NCBI RefSeq assembly: GCF_041821145.1 | Contig: NZ_JBGUBC010000001.1 | Coordinates: 248,001 to 312,000 of the forward strand | Length of the DNA stretch: 64,000 nucleotides | Source of the DNA: Halopenitus sp041821145 | Lineage (GTDB): Archaea > Halobacteriota > Halobacteria > Halobacteriales > Haloferacaceae | Reading direction: 5' to 3' | Part shown: positions 43,935 through 52,912 of the stretch, piece by piece | Position numbering within the stretch: the first letter of the stretch is position 1 | How the letters are laid out: the number at the start of each line of letters is the position of its first letter | Position numbers and translations under genes: made by a program | The notes under the pieces: generated by a model | Databases searched by the model: none | What the model saw: only the letters and a program-made list of their open reading frames with translations | Told to the model about the DNA's origin: nothing

Positions 43935-44977
43935 GTTATCACCAACTCCTCTTCGATCTCCGCGTCGCTCAATCCGGCCTCCTTCCCGCGAGCGATCGCC
44001 CGGATGTTCTCCACCTCGCGCTCCTTGGCAAGGATGTAGGAGATGACCGGCGTGACCGAGACGGGATGGATCGTACCCAGCTGGTCGCCGTAGGCCAAAA
44101 GCGCCGCATCGACGGCGTGTTCGAACCCGATGAGGCTATCGGCCTCCTCGAGTTCACGAAGGGCCGGTCCGAGATCGTCTCCGTACTGGCTCTCGGCGAT
44201 GTACTCGACGAGTTCGTCCATGTCGCGGGCAAGCCGTGCCAGCGTGTCGCTATCGAAGAGATCGCCGCCCTCGATGAAGTACTCGGCCGGGTCGATGTCC
44301 GCACCCGATCGCGCGAGTCGAAAGGCGTTCCGTGCGTTCCGGAAGTCGATCTCGGCGGTCAGGAAGGCCTCGTACTGGCGTGTCGGCTCGTCCCGTCCCA
44401 AGTCCGCGAGCAGGCGTTCATAGAACGCCCGATCGACCGCGTTTTCGAGCGGGACGAGTACGTCCGATTCCTCGTAGTCGGCGTAGGCCTCCTCGAGCGC
44501 CTCGCCGTAGATCGTGTCCTCAAGCACCTCGATGATGCCCTCGATCGACTCCGCTTCGAGGAGCCGCCGGATCCGGCGGTCGTCGAACTCGCCGGCCCGA
44601 ATGAGATCGACTTCGACTTCCTCAGTGTCGGCGCCGGCGTAGATGCCGCGGATCACGGTTTTGACGTTCCAGGCGTCGAACTTCCGGAGGTAACGGGCGA
44701 TCAGATCGTAGAGTCGCCCCTCGCTCCAGTCGAGGATCTCCTCGAACTGCTTCGCGAGGTTTCGGTTCAACGTGTACTCGATCAGGTCGACGCCACTGTG
44801 GCGACTACCGAGCGCGTTGATCTCCGATTCGTAGGTCGATTCCTCCATAAAGCGGGCGATCTCCGCGGGGCTCATCCTCGTGAGCTTGCGGTACTCCTCG
44901 TCGCTATACAACATGCCGCGGCGGGCGCGAACCCTCGCCACGACGTACTCCGGGTTCGAGCTGCCGACGGCACTCAT
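43931..44977 (-). CDS. atpC: A-type ATP synthase subunit C
   Basis: 348 aa. Funnel-shaped subunit joining the D/F stalk to the K ring (V-type d homologue): RVRARRGMLYSDEEYRKL near the start, three helical pseudo-repeats. Overlaps atpE and atpF by ATGA, which suggests translational coupling in that part of the operon. Confidence 0.95.
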   Translation of the reverse strand: MSAVGSSNPEYVVARVRARRGMLYSDEEYRKLTRMSPAEIARFMEESTYESEINALGSRHSGVDLIEYTLNRNLAKQFEEILDWSEGRLYDLIARYLRKFDAWNVKTVIRGIYAGADTEEVEVDLIRAGEFDDRRIRRLLEAESIEGIIEVLEDTIYGEALEEAYADYEESDVLVPLENAVDRAFYERLLADLGRDEPTRQYEAFLTAEIDFRNARNAFRLARSGADIDPAEYFIEGGDLFDSDTLARLARDMDELVEYIAESQYGDDLGPALRELEEADSLIGFEHAVDAALLAYGDQLGTIHPVSVTPVISYILAKEREVENIRAIARGKEAGLSDAEIEEELVIT

Positions 44978-45552
44978 TGGTCGAACAGTCGCTCCGAGAG
45001 GTTCTTGAGCTCGTCGTCCCAGACGGCCTCCAGGACGGAGTCAAAGGTGTTGTTCACGCGAACGCGGGAGGTCTCGCTCTCGCCGACGACCCCGCCGAGA
45101 CAGTCGACGTCCTCGCCGACCGTGGCGTTGCGATCGTCGACGAGGTCCGCAAGGAGGTCGGCGTCAGCCGACCGGGTGGAGACGACGACATCAGCATCAT
45201 CGTCGAATTCCACGAGAGTCGCATCGAGGAGCGTCTCGGTCAGCTCGCGGCGGCGATCGTCCTCAAGCGAGGCGATCTCCTCTTCGACGCGGTCGCGGAC
45301 CTCCTCGAGGATGTCGCGGCGAGCGGCGAGTCGCTCCTGTTTAGCCTCGAGTTTGGCCGACGAGAGCGCCTGCTCGCGCTCCCGTTCGATCTCGCGTTCG
45401 GCCTTCTCCAGCCGCTGTTCGCGGATGCGCTCGGCGTCGGCTTCGGCCTCGGAGAGGATCTCCTCGGCTTCCGCGTCGGCCGTCTCGCGGATCTCCTCCG
45501 CACGCGCGCGGGCCTCGTCTCGTATGTCCTCAACGACGGTATCCAGACTCAT
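44974..45552 (-). CDS. atpE: A-type ATP synthase subunit E
   Basis: 192 aa. Peripheral stalk subunit: an N-terminal coiled coil of about 100 residues (ARAEEIRETADAEAEEIL..., heavily Glu/Ala/Arg) pairs with subunit H, and the C-terminal globular part binds subunits A and B. It follows atpK by 19 nt. Confidence 0.95.
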   Translation of the reverse strand: MSLDTVVEDIRDEARARAEEIRETADAEAEEILSEAEADAERIREQRLEKAEREIEREREQALSSAKLEAKQERLAARRDILEEVRDRVEEEIASLEDDRRRELTETLLDATLVEFDDDADVVVSTRSADADLLADLVDDRNATVGEDVDCLGGVVGESETSRVRVNNTFDSVLEAVWDDELKNLSERLFDQ

Positions 45553-45571
45553 TGGTCAAAAGGGGGAGTGG

Positions 45572-45823
45572 TTACCCGACGATGAAGACGACGACCAGTG
45601 CCAGAATGACGATCGTCTCGGGGAGGACCGTAAGGATCAGTCCGTTGACGAAGAGGTCCTCATCCTCGGCCATCGCGCCGACGGCCGCGGAACCGATACC
45701 ACGTTCCGCATAGCCGGCACCGAGCGCGGCGAGACCGACGGCGAGCGCGGCGGCGGCCGCCGGATCCGTGAGTGTGCCTTGCTGCAGTACGACGTTCCCG
45801 AGTTCGCTGGTTGCTTCAAACAT
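45572..45823 (-). CDS. atpK: A-type ATP synthase subunit K (c-ring proteolipid)
   Basis: 83 aa, two TM helices. The first is AAAAALAVGLAALGAGYA; the second carries the ion-binding Glu in LPETIVILALVVVF. One hairpin per chain, so the ring needs many copies. A strong TATA upstream, separate from atpHI, could raise its level. N-terminus MFEATSELGNVVLQQG may be a short leader. Confidence 0.95.
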   Translation of the reverse strand: MFEATSELGNVVLQQGTLTDPAAAAALAVGLAALGAGYAERGIGSAAVGAMAEDEDLFVNGLILTVLPETIVILALVVVFIVG

Positions 45824-45983
45824 TGGTAGTAGTTGCGGTTGCTCGTCTCCGAACAGTTCGTATTCCCCCTACTGGAGACATAAAGCTTCCCAAAACAGTC
45901 GACGGAAACCGGGGAGAGAACGCTTCAAAACGGTGATTGGGAGATATCCACATACCCGGATCGATCGTCGATTGCGCCCGGAG

Positions 45984-45995
45984 TCTTATAAATAA
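45984..45995 (-). promoter_or_regulatory. Strong TATA element inside the ATP synthase operon
   Basis: TATTTATAAGAC on the minus strand, the strongest TATA match in the locus, about 160 nt before atpK. It lies in the only long gap (189 nt) of the operon. A second AT-rich site (GCTTTATG) lies about 60 nt before atpK. Confidence 0.5.
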
Positions 45996-46012
45996 CTGCC
46001 GGAGTACCGCCG

Positions 46013-48139
46013 TCACTCGCTGGCGGTGTACTCGCGATCGTACCCGAACGGGGTGTACGGCTTGCCGCCACCCTCGTAGAATTTGCCGAAGAACTCGACG
46101 TACTCGAGACGCACACCCTGAATGCCGGCGGCGGTAATGCCGAGCAGAAGCACGACGATGTGGCCGACGATGGCAACGAGAACGCCGGCAACGAGGCCGA
46201 CGGCCGTCATGTCCGGACTCGTCGTCATTCCGCCAAAGACGAGGTCGTACGACTCGGGGTGGCCACGCACGTACTCGAGGTGCTCGGGCGTGAAGATGTA
46301 GTGGAACCCGCCGTCCTCGCCGACGTATGCGCCGAACGCAAGCAGGTTGACCGCGACGGCCATCCCGGCTTTCGCCAGCAGCACGGCCATCAGTCGGGCA
46401 TAGGAGACGACGTTAACGATCGGCGAGAGGACCTCGACGAGTTCCGTCGGCTCGCCGATCCCGAGGAGGACCGCGCCCACGAGCGCCGCGGCCAGCCCGA
46501 CGAATCCGACCGTCTGGGGGAGCCCCGCGAAGGGGATCCCAGTGACGACCGTTATCGACTCGAAGAGGAATCCGGGCTTCATTCCCTCGACGTGCGTCGA
46601 GAAGATCCAGGCCCAGATCCCGTTAAGCAGCAGCAGCCAGGAGCCGGCCTCGTAGACGGCGTGTTTGAGGCCGTGTCGCTGGCTCGTCCCAACGAATGCA
46701 AGCAGGTAGCCGACGTTGAGATGAAGCACGCCGAAGAGGACGCTGAACACGAGCCACGCAAGCGCGAACTCGGAAGCGCCCGGCGCGACGCCCTTCGAGA
46801 ATGGCGTCGAGATCATGTGCTGGCCGAACAGGTCGCCACCGAACATGATGCCGAAAAGCACCGTCCAGAGACCGGCCCAGATCGCGATTGCACCCATGTC
46901 CTCGAGCGCGTCATCGAACTTCCAGTAGAGGGCGGCACCGATAGCGGCGTACAACACGCCGTATCCGACGTCGCCGATCATGAACCCGAACATCATGGGG
47001 AAGGTCAAAAAGACCAGAAGCGTCGGGTCGAACTCCATGTACTTCGGTCGACCGTAGCCCCGAACGAGGACTTCGAAGGGATTCGCGAGGAACCCGTTGT
47101 CCTGAACGACCGGGGGCTTGTCGTCGCTTACCTCGTGACCGCCGTCGGTAGCCGCTTCGTGGCCGTCGGCGTCATGAACGGCCTCGTTGTGGTGGCCGTC
47201 GGGAGTGAACTCCGCGCGCTCGAGTTCCTCGACGTCGGCGTGATCACCGACCGCGTCATCGAGGGCGGCCGCGAAGTCATCGTACGTCGGTGTCGGGATC
47301 CAGCCTTCGGCGACGAAGGCGTTGTCCGTCGTCGCGAACGACAGCGGCGCCTGCTTCTTTTCGGCCTCGATGGTGAGCTGTTCTTCGGCGCGCAACAGGA
47401 ACCCGGCGGCGTCCTGCTTGACCGACTCGATCTCCGCTTCGACGTCCGCGAGTTCGGTCTCGAATTCGTCCCGCTCCGTCTCGAGTTCGCTCACGTAGTC
47501 CGCGGGGCTGGCGTCGGCGTCGGGGACCTCCAGAATGGCGATGTCGACGCCGACGAGAGCATCCTGTAACACGCCCTCCTCGGCATCCTCCTCCGGATAC
47601 GCGAACGCCGCGACGACGCCGTTTCCGGAGAAGACCTCAAAGGCACGAACGTCCTCGGCAGTCGCGAGCGCATCCTCGACGGCGTCGGCCTTCGCTTCCC
47701 CCACGACGACTTCGAGTGAGTCGTATCCACGGAGAAGGTCGAGTTCGATCCCGAGTTCGGCGAACGGCTCCATCCGGTCGATCTCATCGTCGATCTCACG
47801 AACCCGATCGCGAAGCTCGTCACGCTCGTCGGTCAGCTCGTTGACGCGCTCGCGGACGGTCTCGAGTTCCGCCTGGAGTTCCGCGTCGTCGAGGACGCCC
47901 GTCGGCCCGGCGTCGCCGGGCTCGACCTCGAGGATGCTCCCGAGGGACCGAACGGTGACGAGCCGCTCGTTGACGTCCGCTGCACCCTCAAGCGACGATC
48001 CGGGCTCGAAGCCCTCGAAATCGTCCTCGTAGTCGGTGACGTGCAGCGAGTGGTGATCGTAGGCCGTCTCGATGACCTCGTCGATGACGCGTTTTGAACC
48101 CGTCACCGACACCTTGCTCATCCGCTCAGGCCTGAGCAT
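46013..48139 (-). CDS. atpI: A-type ATP synthase subunit I (a-subunit homologue)
   Basis: 708 aa. A cytoplasmic N-terminal half with two coiled coils (about 85-130, 210-250) that joins the peripheral stalk, and a C-terminal half with about eight TM helices that form the ion channel next to the K ring. A His/Asp/Glu-rich insert (HHNEAVHDADGHEAATDGGHE, about 320) precedes the first TM. It overlaps atpH by 14 nt. Confidence 0.95.
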   Translation of the reverse strand: MLRPERMSKVSVTGSKRVIDEVIETAYDHHSLHVTDYEDDFEGFEPGSSLEGAADVNERLVTVRSLGSILEVEPGDAGPTGVLDDAELQAELETVRERVNELTDERDELRDRVREIDDEIDRMEPFAELGIELDLLRGYDSLEVVVGEAKADAVEDALATAEDVRAFEVFSGNGVVAAFAYPEEDAEEGVLQDALVGVDIAILEVPDADASPADYVSELETERDEFETELADVEAEIESVKQDAAGFLLRAEEQLTIEAEKKQAPLSFATTDNAFVAEGWIPTPTYDDFAAALDDAVGDHADVEELERAEFTPDGHHNEAVHDADGHEAATDGGHEVSDDKPPVVQDNGFLANPFEVLVRGYGRPKYMEFDPTLLVFLTFPMMFGFMIGDVGYGVLYAAIGAALYWKFDDALEDMGAIAIWAGLWTVLFGIMFGGDLFGQHMISTPFSKGVAPGASEFALAWLVFSVLFGVLHLNVGYLLAFVGTSQRHGLKHAVYEAGSWLLLLNGIWAWIFSTHVEGMKPGFLFESITVVTGIPFAGLPQTVGFVGLAAALVGAVLLGIGEPTELVEVLSPIVNVVSYARLMAVLLAKAGMAVAVNLLAFGAYVGEDGGFHYIFTPEHLEYVRGHPESYDLVFGGMTTSPDMTAVGLVAGVLVAIVGHIVVLLLGITAAGIQGVRLEYVEFFGKFYEGGGKPYTPFGYDREYTASE

Positions 48140-48458
48140 TCACCGCCTCCTCGAACCGATCGATGGCGTATTCGACCGCCTCGTCGATGCGGTCCCGTGC
48201 CTCGGATTCGAGCGCTTCGCGGTCGGCACGCCCCTCGGCAATTATCTCTTCGCGCCGGGACTCGATCTCCTCGCGGGCGGCCTCGATCCGTTCCGTGGCT
48301 TCCTCCTCGGCCTCCTCCTCGGCCGTGGAGCGGATCTCTTCCGCACGCGTACGAGCCTCAGCGATGGTCTCCTCGGCGTCGGATTCCGCCTCGGCGACGA
48401 TATCGTCCGCCTCGCGTTCGGCCTCCGTCACTCGTTCGAGCACCTCTGGTCTCGGCAT
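48126..48458 (-). CDS. atpH: A-type ATP synthase subunit H
   Basis: 110 aa, almost entirely one coiled coil of Glu/Ala/Arg (EVLERVTEAEREADDIV onward) with right-handed hendecad character, the partner of subunit E in the peripheral stalk. First gene of the operon. The ATG at 48458 was chosen because the upstream extension lacks the coil pattern. A TATA (CCTTATACG, 48491-48499) lies 34-38 nt before it. Confidence 0.92.
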   Translation of the reverse strand: MPRPEVLERVTEAEREADDIVAEAESDAEETIAEARTRAEEIRSTAEEEAEEEATERIEAAREEIESRREEIIAEGRADREALESEARDRIDEAVEYAIDRFEEAVNAQA

Positions 48459-48625
48459 ACTCACTAATCGTTGGAGAATCCCACAGCGACGTATAAGGTG
48501 TTTGCGAAAGTCGACGGAACCGTTCGCGACGATCACGTCGATCGACGTCCGGGAGCGGAGAATTCGCCCCACTCTCGGGCCGGAGCCGTTCATCCTGGTC
48601 GGTCGGTGTCGGATTCTCGCGTAGA

Positions 48626-48630
48626 TTTAA
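48626..48630 (+). promoter_or_regulatory. TATA element of minD4
   Basis: GATTTAAG with TTTAA 26-30 nt before the ATG at 48656. Confidence 0.45.
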
Positions 48631-48655
48631 GTGGTCGGTGACGGTCCAACGACGT

Positions 48656-50017
48656 ATGACAACGGTATATGCGGTCGCCTCGGCGAAGGGCGGCGTCGGG
48701 AAGACGACGACGACGGCGGCGGTTTCGACTCATCTCGCCGACGCGGGCGAGGACGTCGTGGTCATCGATGCCGACATCGGGATGGCGAACCTCGCCGGCG
48801 CCCTCGGGATCAACGCCGGCGAAACCACGATCCACGACGTCCTCGCCGGACGCGCCGAGCCGGAGGAAGCAGTTCATCCCGGCCCGAAGGGGATGCGGGT
48901 CCTGCCGGGCGAGACGGATCTCGACGCTTACGCGGAGGCGGATCCGGACGGCCTCCAGGATGTCATCGAGGCCTTCGATGATACGGACTACCTACTCGTC
49001 GACGCCGGCGCCGGACTCTCACACGACTCCGCGCTACCGCTTGGGATCGCAGACGAGACGCTACTCGTGTCGACCCCGGACCGGGAGGCACTCCGGGATA
49101 CACGAAAGACCGGCGATCTGGCGGAACGGCTCGGGGGATCGGTCGCCGGGGCGGCGATCACCCGCGTCGATCCCGATGACCCGCCGGAGAACGACGGACC
49201 GATCGCGGAGCAAATCAGCGAGTCGATCCTCGGACGGATCCCGGAGGACGACGCCGTCCCGGCTGCCGTCAAGGCCGACAAACCGCTTTGCACGTTCGCC
49301 CCGACCGCACCGGCGACGCGGGCGTATCGTTCGCTGACGACCGAACTCACCGGCGTCGAGGTTCCGAAGCCGGATCCCGAAGCGCTCGAAACCGACGCGG
49401 AGGAGGATGAGGGGGAATCGGACGTGGCCGCGGCCGAGATAGGGGGAGACGCCGAAAACGAGGAACCCGGAGACGATACCGAGGGGGACGGCGGAGACGG
49501 AGAGGCGGAGACGGAACAGGAAGCCGGAATAGAGGAGAACACGGGGTCGATGACGGCACCGATTGCGGAGGCCGAACCGATGGGGAGCGACGGATCGACG
49601 GACGACCTCGACGGATCGGACGGCGCAGAGACACCGAGCGGCATCGACAAGTCCGATGATTCCGAAAAGACCGGTACGCCGGACGAGGAGCCGGAAAGCG
49701 TTCCGTTCCGAACGAATAGTTCGGAAGGCGACGAGGGAACGAACGATCCGGATCGGCGGGCACAATCGACTGGAGGGATAGAGGAGGCGGAAGAAATAGG
49801 GGAAGAAGAGAGATCGAACGCATCGGAGACGACGAATGACGGGTCTGAGAACGGAGAGGAACCGAAAGCGACGAGCGAGAACGAGAGGGGCAAATCTGAG
49901 AGTGATGAGAAGCCGAGAGCGGAGCCCGAGAGGGACGACGCGGAGAACGAAGGGGACGACGCGGAGAACGGCAAGACCGAACGAAAGGGTTTCTTCAGCC
50001 GACTGCTCGGTCGCTGA
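48656..50017 (+). CDS. minD4: MinD4-like polarity ATPase with acidic linker and membrane-targeting tail
   Basis: 453 aa. Residues 1-235 are a ParA/MinD ATPase: deviant Walker A KGGVGKTT (11-18), DADIGMANLAGAL, switch region DAGAGLSHDS. Residues about 236-440 are a low-complexity acidic linker (Asp/Glu/Ser/Gly/Thr). The last eleven, RKGFFSRLLGR, are an amphipathic helix almost identical in pattern to the bacterial MinD membrane-targeting sequence. Haloferax MinD4 (HVO_0322), which has a long C-terminal extension, positions archaella and chemoreceptors and lies between atp genes and argS; the same synteny is seen here. Start ATG 48656 by TATA spacing. Confidence 0.85.
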   Translation: MTTVYAVASAKGGVGKTTTTAAVSTHLADAGEDVVVIDADIGMANLAGALGINAGETTIHDVLAGRAEPEEAVHPGPKGMRVLPGETDLDAYAEADPDGLQDVIEAFDDTDYLLVDAGAGLSHDSALPLGIADETLLVSTPDREALRDTRKTGDLAERLGGSVAGAAITRVDPDDPPENDGPIAEQISESILGRIPEDDAVPAAVKADKPLCTFAPTAPATRAYRSLTTELTGVEVPKPDPEALETDAEEDEGESDVAAAEIGGDAENEEPGDDTEGDGGDGEAETEQEAGIEENTGSMTAPIAEAEPMGSDGSTDDLDGSDGAETPSGIDKSDDSEKTGTPDEEPESVPFRTNSSEGDEGTNDPDRRAQSTGGIEEAEEIGEEERSNASETTNDGSENGEEPKATSENERGKSESDEKPRAEPERDDAENEGDDAENGKTERKGFFSRLLGR

Positions 50018-50092
50018 CGCGTTGCCGATCGTCCAAGGCGAGTCTGGTGCAGACGAAAATCGGGAATTCGACGAATCGGTCGATCCGATCGG

Positions 50093-51904
50093 TCACATCG
50101 ACTCGGGTGGTTCGACTCCGAGAACCGAAAGCGCGTTCGCAACAGTATGTTTCGACGCACACACGAGCGCGAGCCGGGCGTCACGTAGCTCGTCGGTCTC
50201 CGCCGTGAGCACGGGACACTCCCGGTAAAAGGAGTTGTAGGCGTCCGCGATCTTCCGGGTGTAGGTGGCGACGATGTGGGGCTTCAGCTCCGACGCTGCG
50301 TCCTCGATCACGGCAGGGAAGCGGGCGATCTCTCCGAGAAGATCGCGAGCCTCGGCCGTCTCGAGGACGTTCGCGTCGATCGCGCTCGCGTCCGCCGCAC
50401 CCGCACTCGTTGCGTCCGCCCCGGGGATCGGGATGTCGGCAGCCGCCGCCTCCTCGAGGATACCGCAACATCGAGCGTGAACGTACTGAATGTAGGGAGC
50501 CGACTGCGCCTCGAAATCGAGCGCGCGGTCCCACTCGAAGGTGATCGCCTTTGCGGGCTGTTTGGAGACGACGTCATACCGCACCGCGCCGATACCGACC
50601 TGGTGGGCGATGCGCTCGACGTCCGCCTCGGTGAGCTCGTCGTCGCGGATGCGGTCGTCAAGCCGGGTCTCGACTTCCTCGCGGGCGCGATCGATCGCTT
50701 CGTCGAGGAGATCGTCGAGCATCACGCCGGTGCCGCGCCGCGTCGACATCTTGCCCTCGGGTAGGTTCACGTACGAGTAAATGACGTTCTCGAGTCGAGA
50801 GACGTCGTTGTCGAGGATCTCCAGAGTGGCGTTGAGCTGGTCGGCCTGCAGTTTGTGGTCCTCGCCGAGGACGGTGACCGCGCGGTCGTACTCCTCGAGT
50901 TTCCACTCGTGGTGAGCCAGATCGCGAGTGGTGTACAGTGAGGTCCCGTCCGAGCGGAGGAACACGAGGTTCTTGTCGATTCCCCACTCGTCCAGTTCCA
51001 GTTGCCAGGCGTCCTCCTCGTAGACGGCGTGATCGTCCGCCTGAAGTCGGTCCGCGATCGCATCGGTCGAGCCGTCGCGCATGAACCGCGTCTCCTTGAC
51101 GAACTCGTCGAAGTCCGCCGGCAGACGCGCAAGACACTCCTGCATCCCGGAGAGGACCTGGTCCACGACCGTTTGGACGCGCTCGTAGGTCTCCTCGTTG
51201 CCTGCCTCGAGACCCTGCAGGATCGACTGGATTTCGTCTTCGGCCGCCTCGACGTCCTCGGGGTCGGCCTCCTCAAGGTAGCTGTTGCCCTTGCGGTAAT
51301 AGCGCACGAGGTCGTACTCGATGCGGTTGCGAGCGGGCGGGTCCTCGAGATCGGTTTCATCGAAGGTCTCGTAGGCCCAGGTGAACACGGCCATCTGGCG
51401 GCCCGCGTCGTTGACGTAGTAGTGACGATCGACGTCGTAACCGGCCATATCGAGGACGTTCGCGACGGCATCGCCGATGATGGGATTTCGAGCGCGTCCG
51501 ACGTGGATCGGGCCCGTTGGATTCGCGCTCGTGTGTTCGACGACGACGGACGTGTCGCGGTCCTCGAGAGCGCCGTAATCCTCATCGATCCCTGAAGCGA
51601 GAGTGTCGTCCAGATACGCTTCCGTCGTCTCGAAGTTAAGATACGGACCGGCGACCGTCACGTCGGAGAGATACTCGAAGTCGGCGTCGTCGATCACCGC
51701 TGCAACGGCCTCGGCGATCTCCGCCGCCACCTGCGGCGGGGCGGCGCCGAGTTCGCCCGCGAGTCGAAAGGACGCGCTGGAGGCCAGGATCGCGTCCATC
51801 TCCTCGGGCGGTTCCTCGATGCCGAGATCGTCGGTCGGGAGATCGAGGTTCGCCAGCGCGTCGGCGAGCGCGGTCTCGACCTCCGACCGGAACTGTCGGA
51901 ACAT
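50093..51904 (-). CDS. argS: Arginine-tRNA ligase
   Basis: 603 aa. Class I synthetase with N-terminal additional domain (1-110), HIGH-type motif ANPTGPIHVGRARN (about 129-142), KMSTRRGTGVMLDDLL (KMSKS equivalent) and an anticodon-binding C-terminal domain. It charges tRNA-Arg. The start at 51904 is 23-27 nt from a TATA element that is itself flanked by an inverted repeat. Confidence 0.96.
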   Translation of the reverse strand: MFRQFRSEVETALADALANLDLPTDDLGIEEPPEEMDAILASSASFRLAGELGAAPPQVAAEIAEAVAAVIDDADFEYLSDVTVAGPYLNFETTEAYLDDTLASGIDEDYGALEDRDTSVVVEHTSANPTGPIHVGRARNPIIGDAVANVLDMAGYDVDRHYYVNDAGRQMAVFTWAYETFDETDLEDPPARNRIEYDLVRYYRKGNSYLEEADPEDVEAAEDEIQSILQGLEAGNEETYERVQTVVDQVLSGMQECLARLPADFDEFVKETRFMRDGSTDAIADRLQADDHAVYEEDAWQLELDEWGIDKNLVFLRSDGTSLYTTRDLAHHEWKLEEYDRAVTVLGEDHKLQADQLNATLEILDNDVSRLENVIYSYVNLPEGKMSTRRGTGVMLDDLLDEAIDRAREEVETRLDDRIRDDELTEADVERIAHQVGIGAVRYDVVSKQPAKAITFEWDRALDFEAQSAPYIQYVHARCCGILEEAAAADIPIPGADATSAGAADASAIDANVLETAEARDLLGEIARFPAVIEDAASELKPHIVATYTRKIADAYNSFYRECPVLTAETDELRDARLALVCASKHTVANALSVLGVEPPESM

Positions 51905-51916
51905 GCCCGCCCGTTC

Positions 51917-51938
51917 AAGGGCCGTCTAAAAGGCCCTT
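51917..51938 (-). promoter_or_regulatory. argS promoter with TATA inside an inverted repeat
   Basis: AAGGGCC (51917-51923) and GGCCCTT (51932-51938) flank TTTTAGAC on the minus strand; the T-rich core lies 24-27 nt before the argS start. A protein binding the arms would cover the TATA box. Confidence 0.5.
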
Positions 51939-52125
51939 GCGAAGCGGCGCGTCGGACGATGGAGACGTCGCGACCGACGCGTCTTTGTACCGCGGGATGC
52001 TGTTCGAATACGACGCGAGGCTGATTTGAACGGGGGTCCAGAACGGATCGAATCAGGTCGAGATGGTCGCCTGAATCACGTTCGATGTCGTTCCAATTTT
52101 GAGATCTGTTCCGCATTCGTTATAC

Positions 52126-52131
52126 TTTTAT
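52126..52131 (+). promoter_or_regulatory. TATA element of ribK
   Basis: CTTTTATC with TTTTAT 26-31 nt before the ATG at 52157. Confidence 0.5.
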
Positions 52132-52156
52132 CAGGACGGAACGAATCCGATCGTGT

Positions 52157-52912
52157 ATGCCAGAGACGGCAACGGCGACGATGGGGACGGGGCCGGACGA
52201 GATCGCGGCGCTCAAAGCGGTCGCGCTCGCCGGCGGGCTCCAGGAGACGAAAGTGTCGTGTGCGGCTCTCGGTGAGGACCTCGACGCGTCGGCACAGACC
52301 GCCTCCAGACGGCTCCAGCGTCTCGAAGAGGCCGGTCTGATCGACCGCGATGTCGTCGGTGACGGCCAGTGGGTATCGGTCACCGAGGCCGGCGAATCGA
52401 GGCTTCGTGGCGAGTACGCGGACTATCGACGTCTCTTCGAGAACGAGACCGATCTCACGCTGGAGGGCGTCATCACGAGCGGGATGGGCGAGGGACGCCA
52501 CTACATCACGCTGGAGGGGTACATGGAACAGTTCCGAACTCGGCTCGGGTACGAGCCCTTCCCCGGAACGCTCAACATCGAACTCGACGAGACGAGCGTT
52601 CGAAAGCGCGGCGAGCTCGTCGGTATCGAGGCGATCGACATCGACGAGTGGGCGGACGAGGACCGAACCTACGGTGCTGCGACCTGTTACGGCGTCAGGG
52701 TCATCGCCGATCCGGGCACGGCGGAAGAACACGAGTACGAGGGCGCACACGTGATCGTCCCGGATCGAACCCACCACGACGACTCGCAACTCGAGGTCAT
52801 CGCGCCCGAGAAGCTCCGGGATGCGCTCGGCCTCGTTGACGACGAAACGGTACGCCTCCACGTCGAGCCGACGAGCCGTGCGGATCGTCGAGCTCCGGAG
52901 GCCGATCGCTGA
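52157..52912 (+). CDS. ribK: CTP-dependent riboflavin kinase with winged helix
   Basis: 251 aa. An N-terminal winged helix (about 15-85, DASAQTASRRLQRLEEAGLI) is fused to an archaeal RibK (DUF120) barrel (about 95-225) with VITSGMGEGRHYITLEGY, YEPFPGTLNIEL and GVRVIAD. RibK phosphorylates riboflavin to FMN with CTP. The fusion suggests it also regulates genes (as RbkR does in archaea), possibly its own operon. It overlaps ribB by one nt (tga/atg). Confidence 0.93.
   Translation: MPETATATMGTGPDEIAALKAVALAGGLQETKVSCAALGEDLDASAQTASRRLQRLEEAGLIDRDVVGDGQWVSVTEAGESRLRGEYADYRRLFENETDLTLEGVITSGMGEGRHYITLEGYMEQFRTRLGYEPFPGTLNIELDETSVRKRGELVGIEAIDIDEWADEDRTYGAATCYGVRVIADPGTAEEHEYEGAHVIVPDRTHHDDSQLEVIAPEKLRDALGLVDDETVRLHVEPTSRADRRAPEADR

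Noticed and set aside
44066..45829. 587-aa open frame on the plus strand
   Set aside because: Antisense to atpC, atpE and atpK. Its later part is a Ser/Arg run mirroring the coiled-coil codons of atpE.
46160..47569. 469-aa frame on the plus strand
   Set aside because: Antisense to atpI; no domain visible.
48988..50184. 398-aa Ser-rich frame on the minus strand
   Set aside because: Reverse complement of the acidic linker of the MinD-like protein; low-complexity shadow only.
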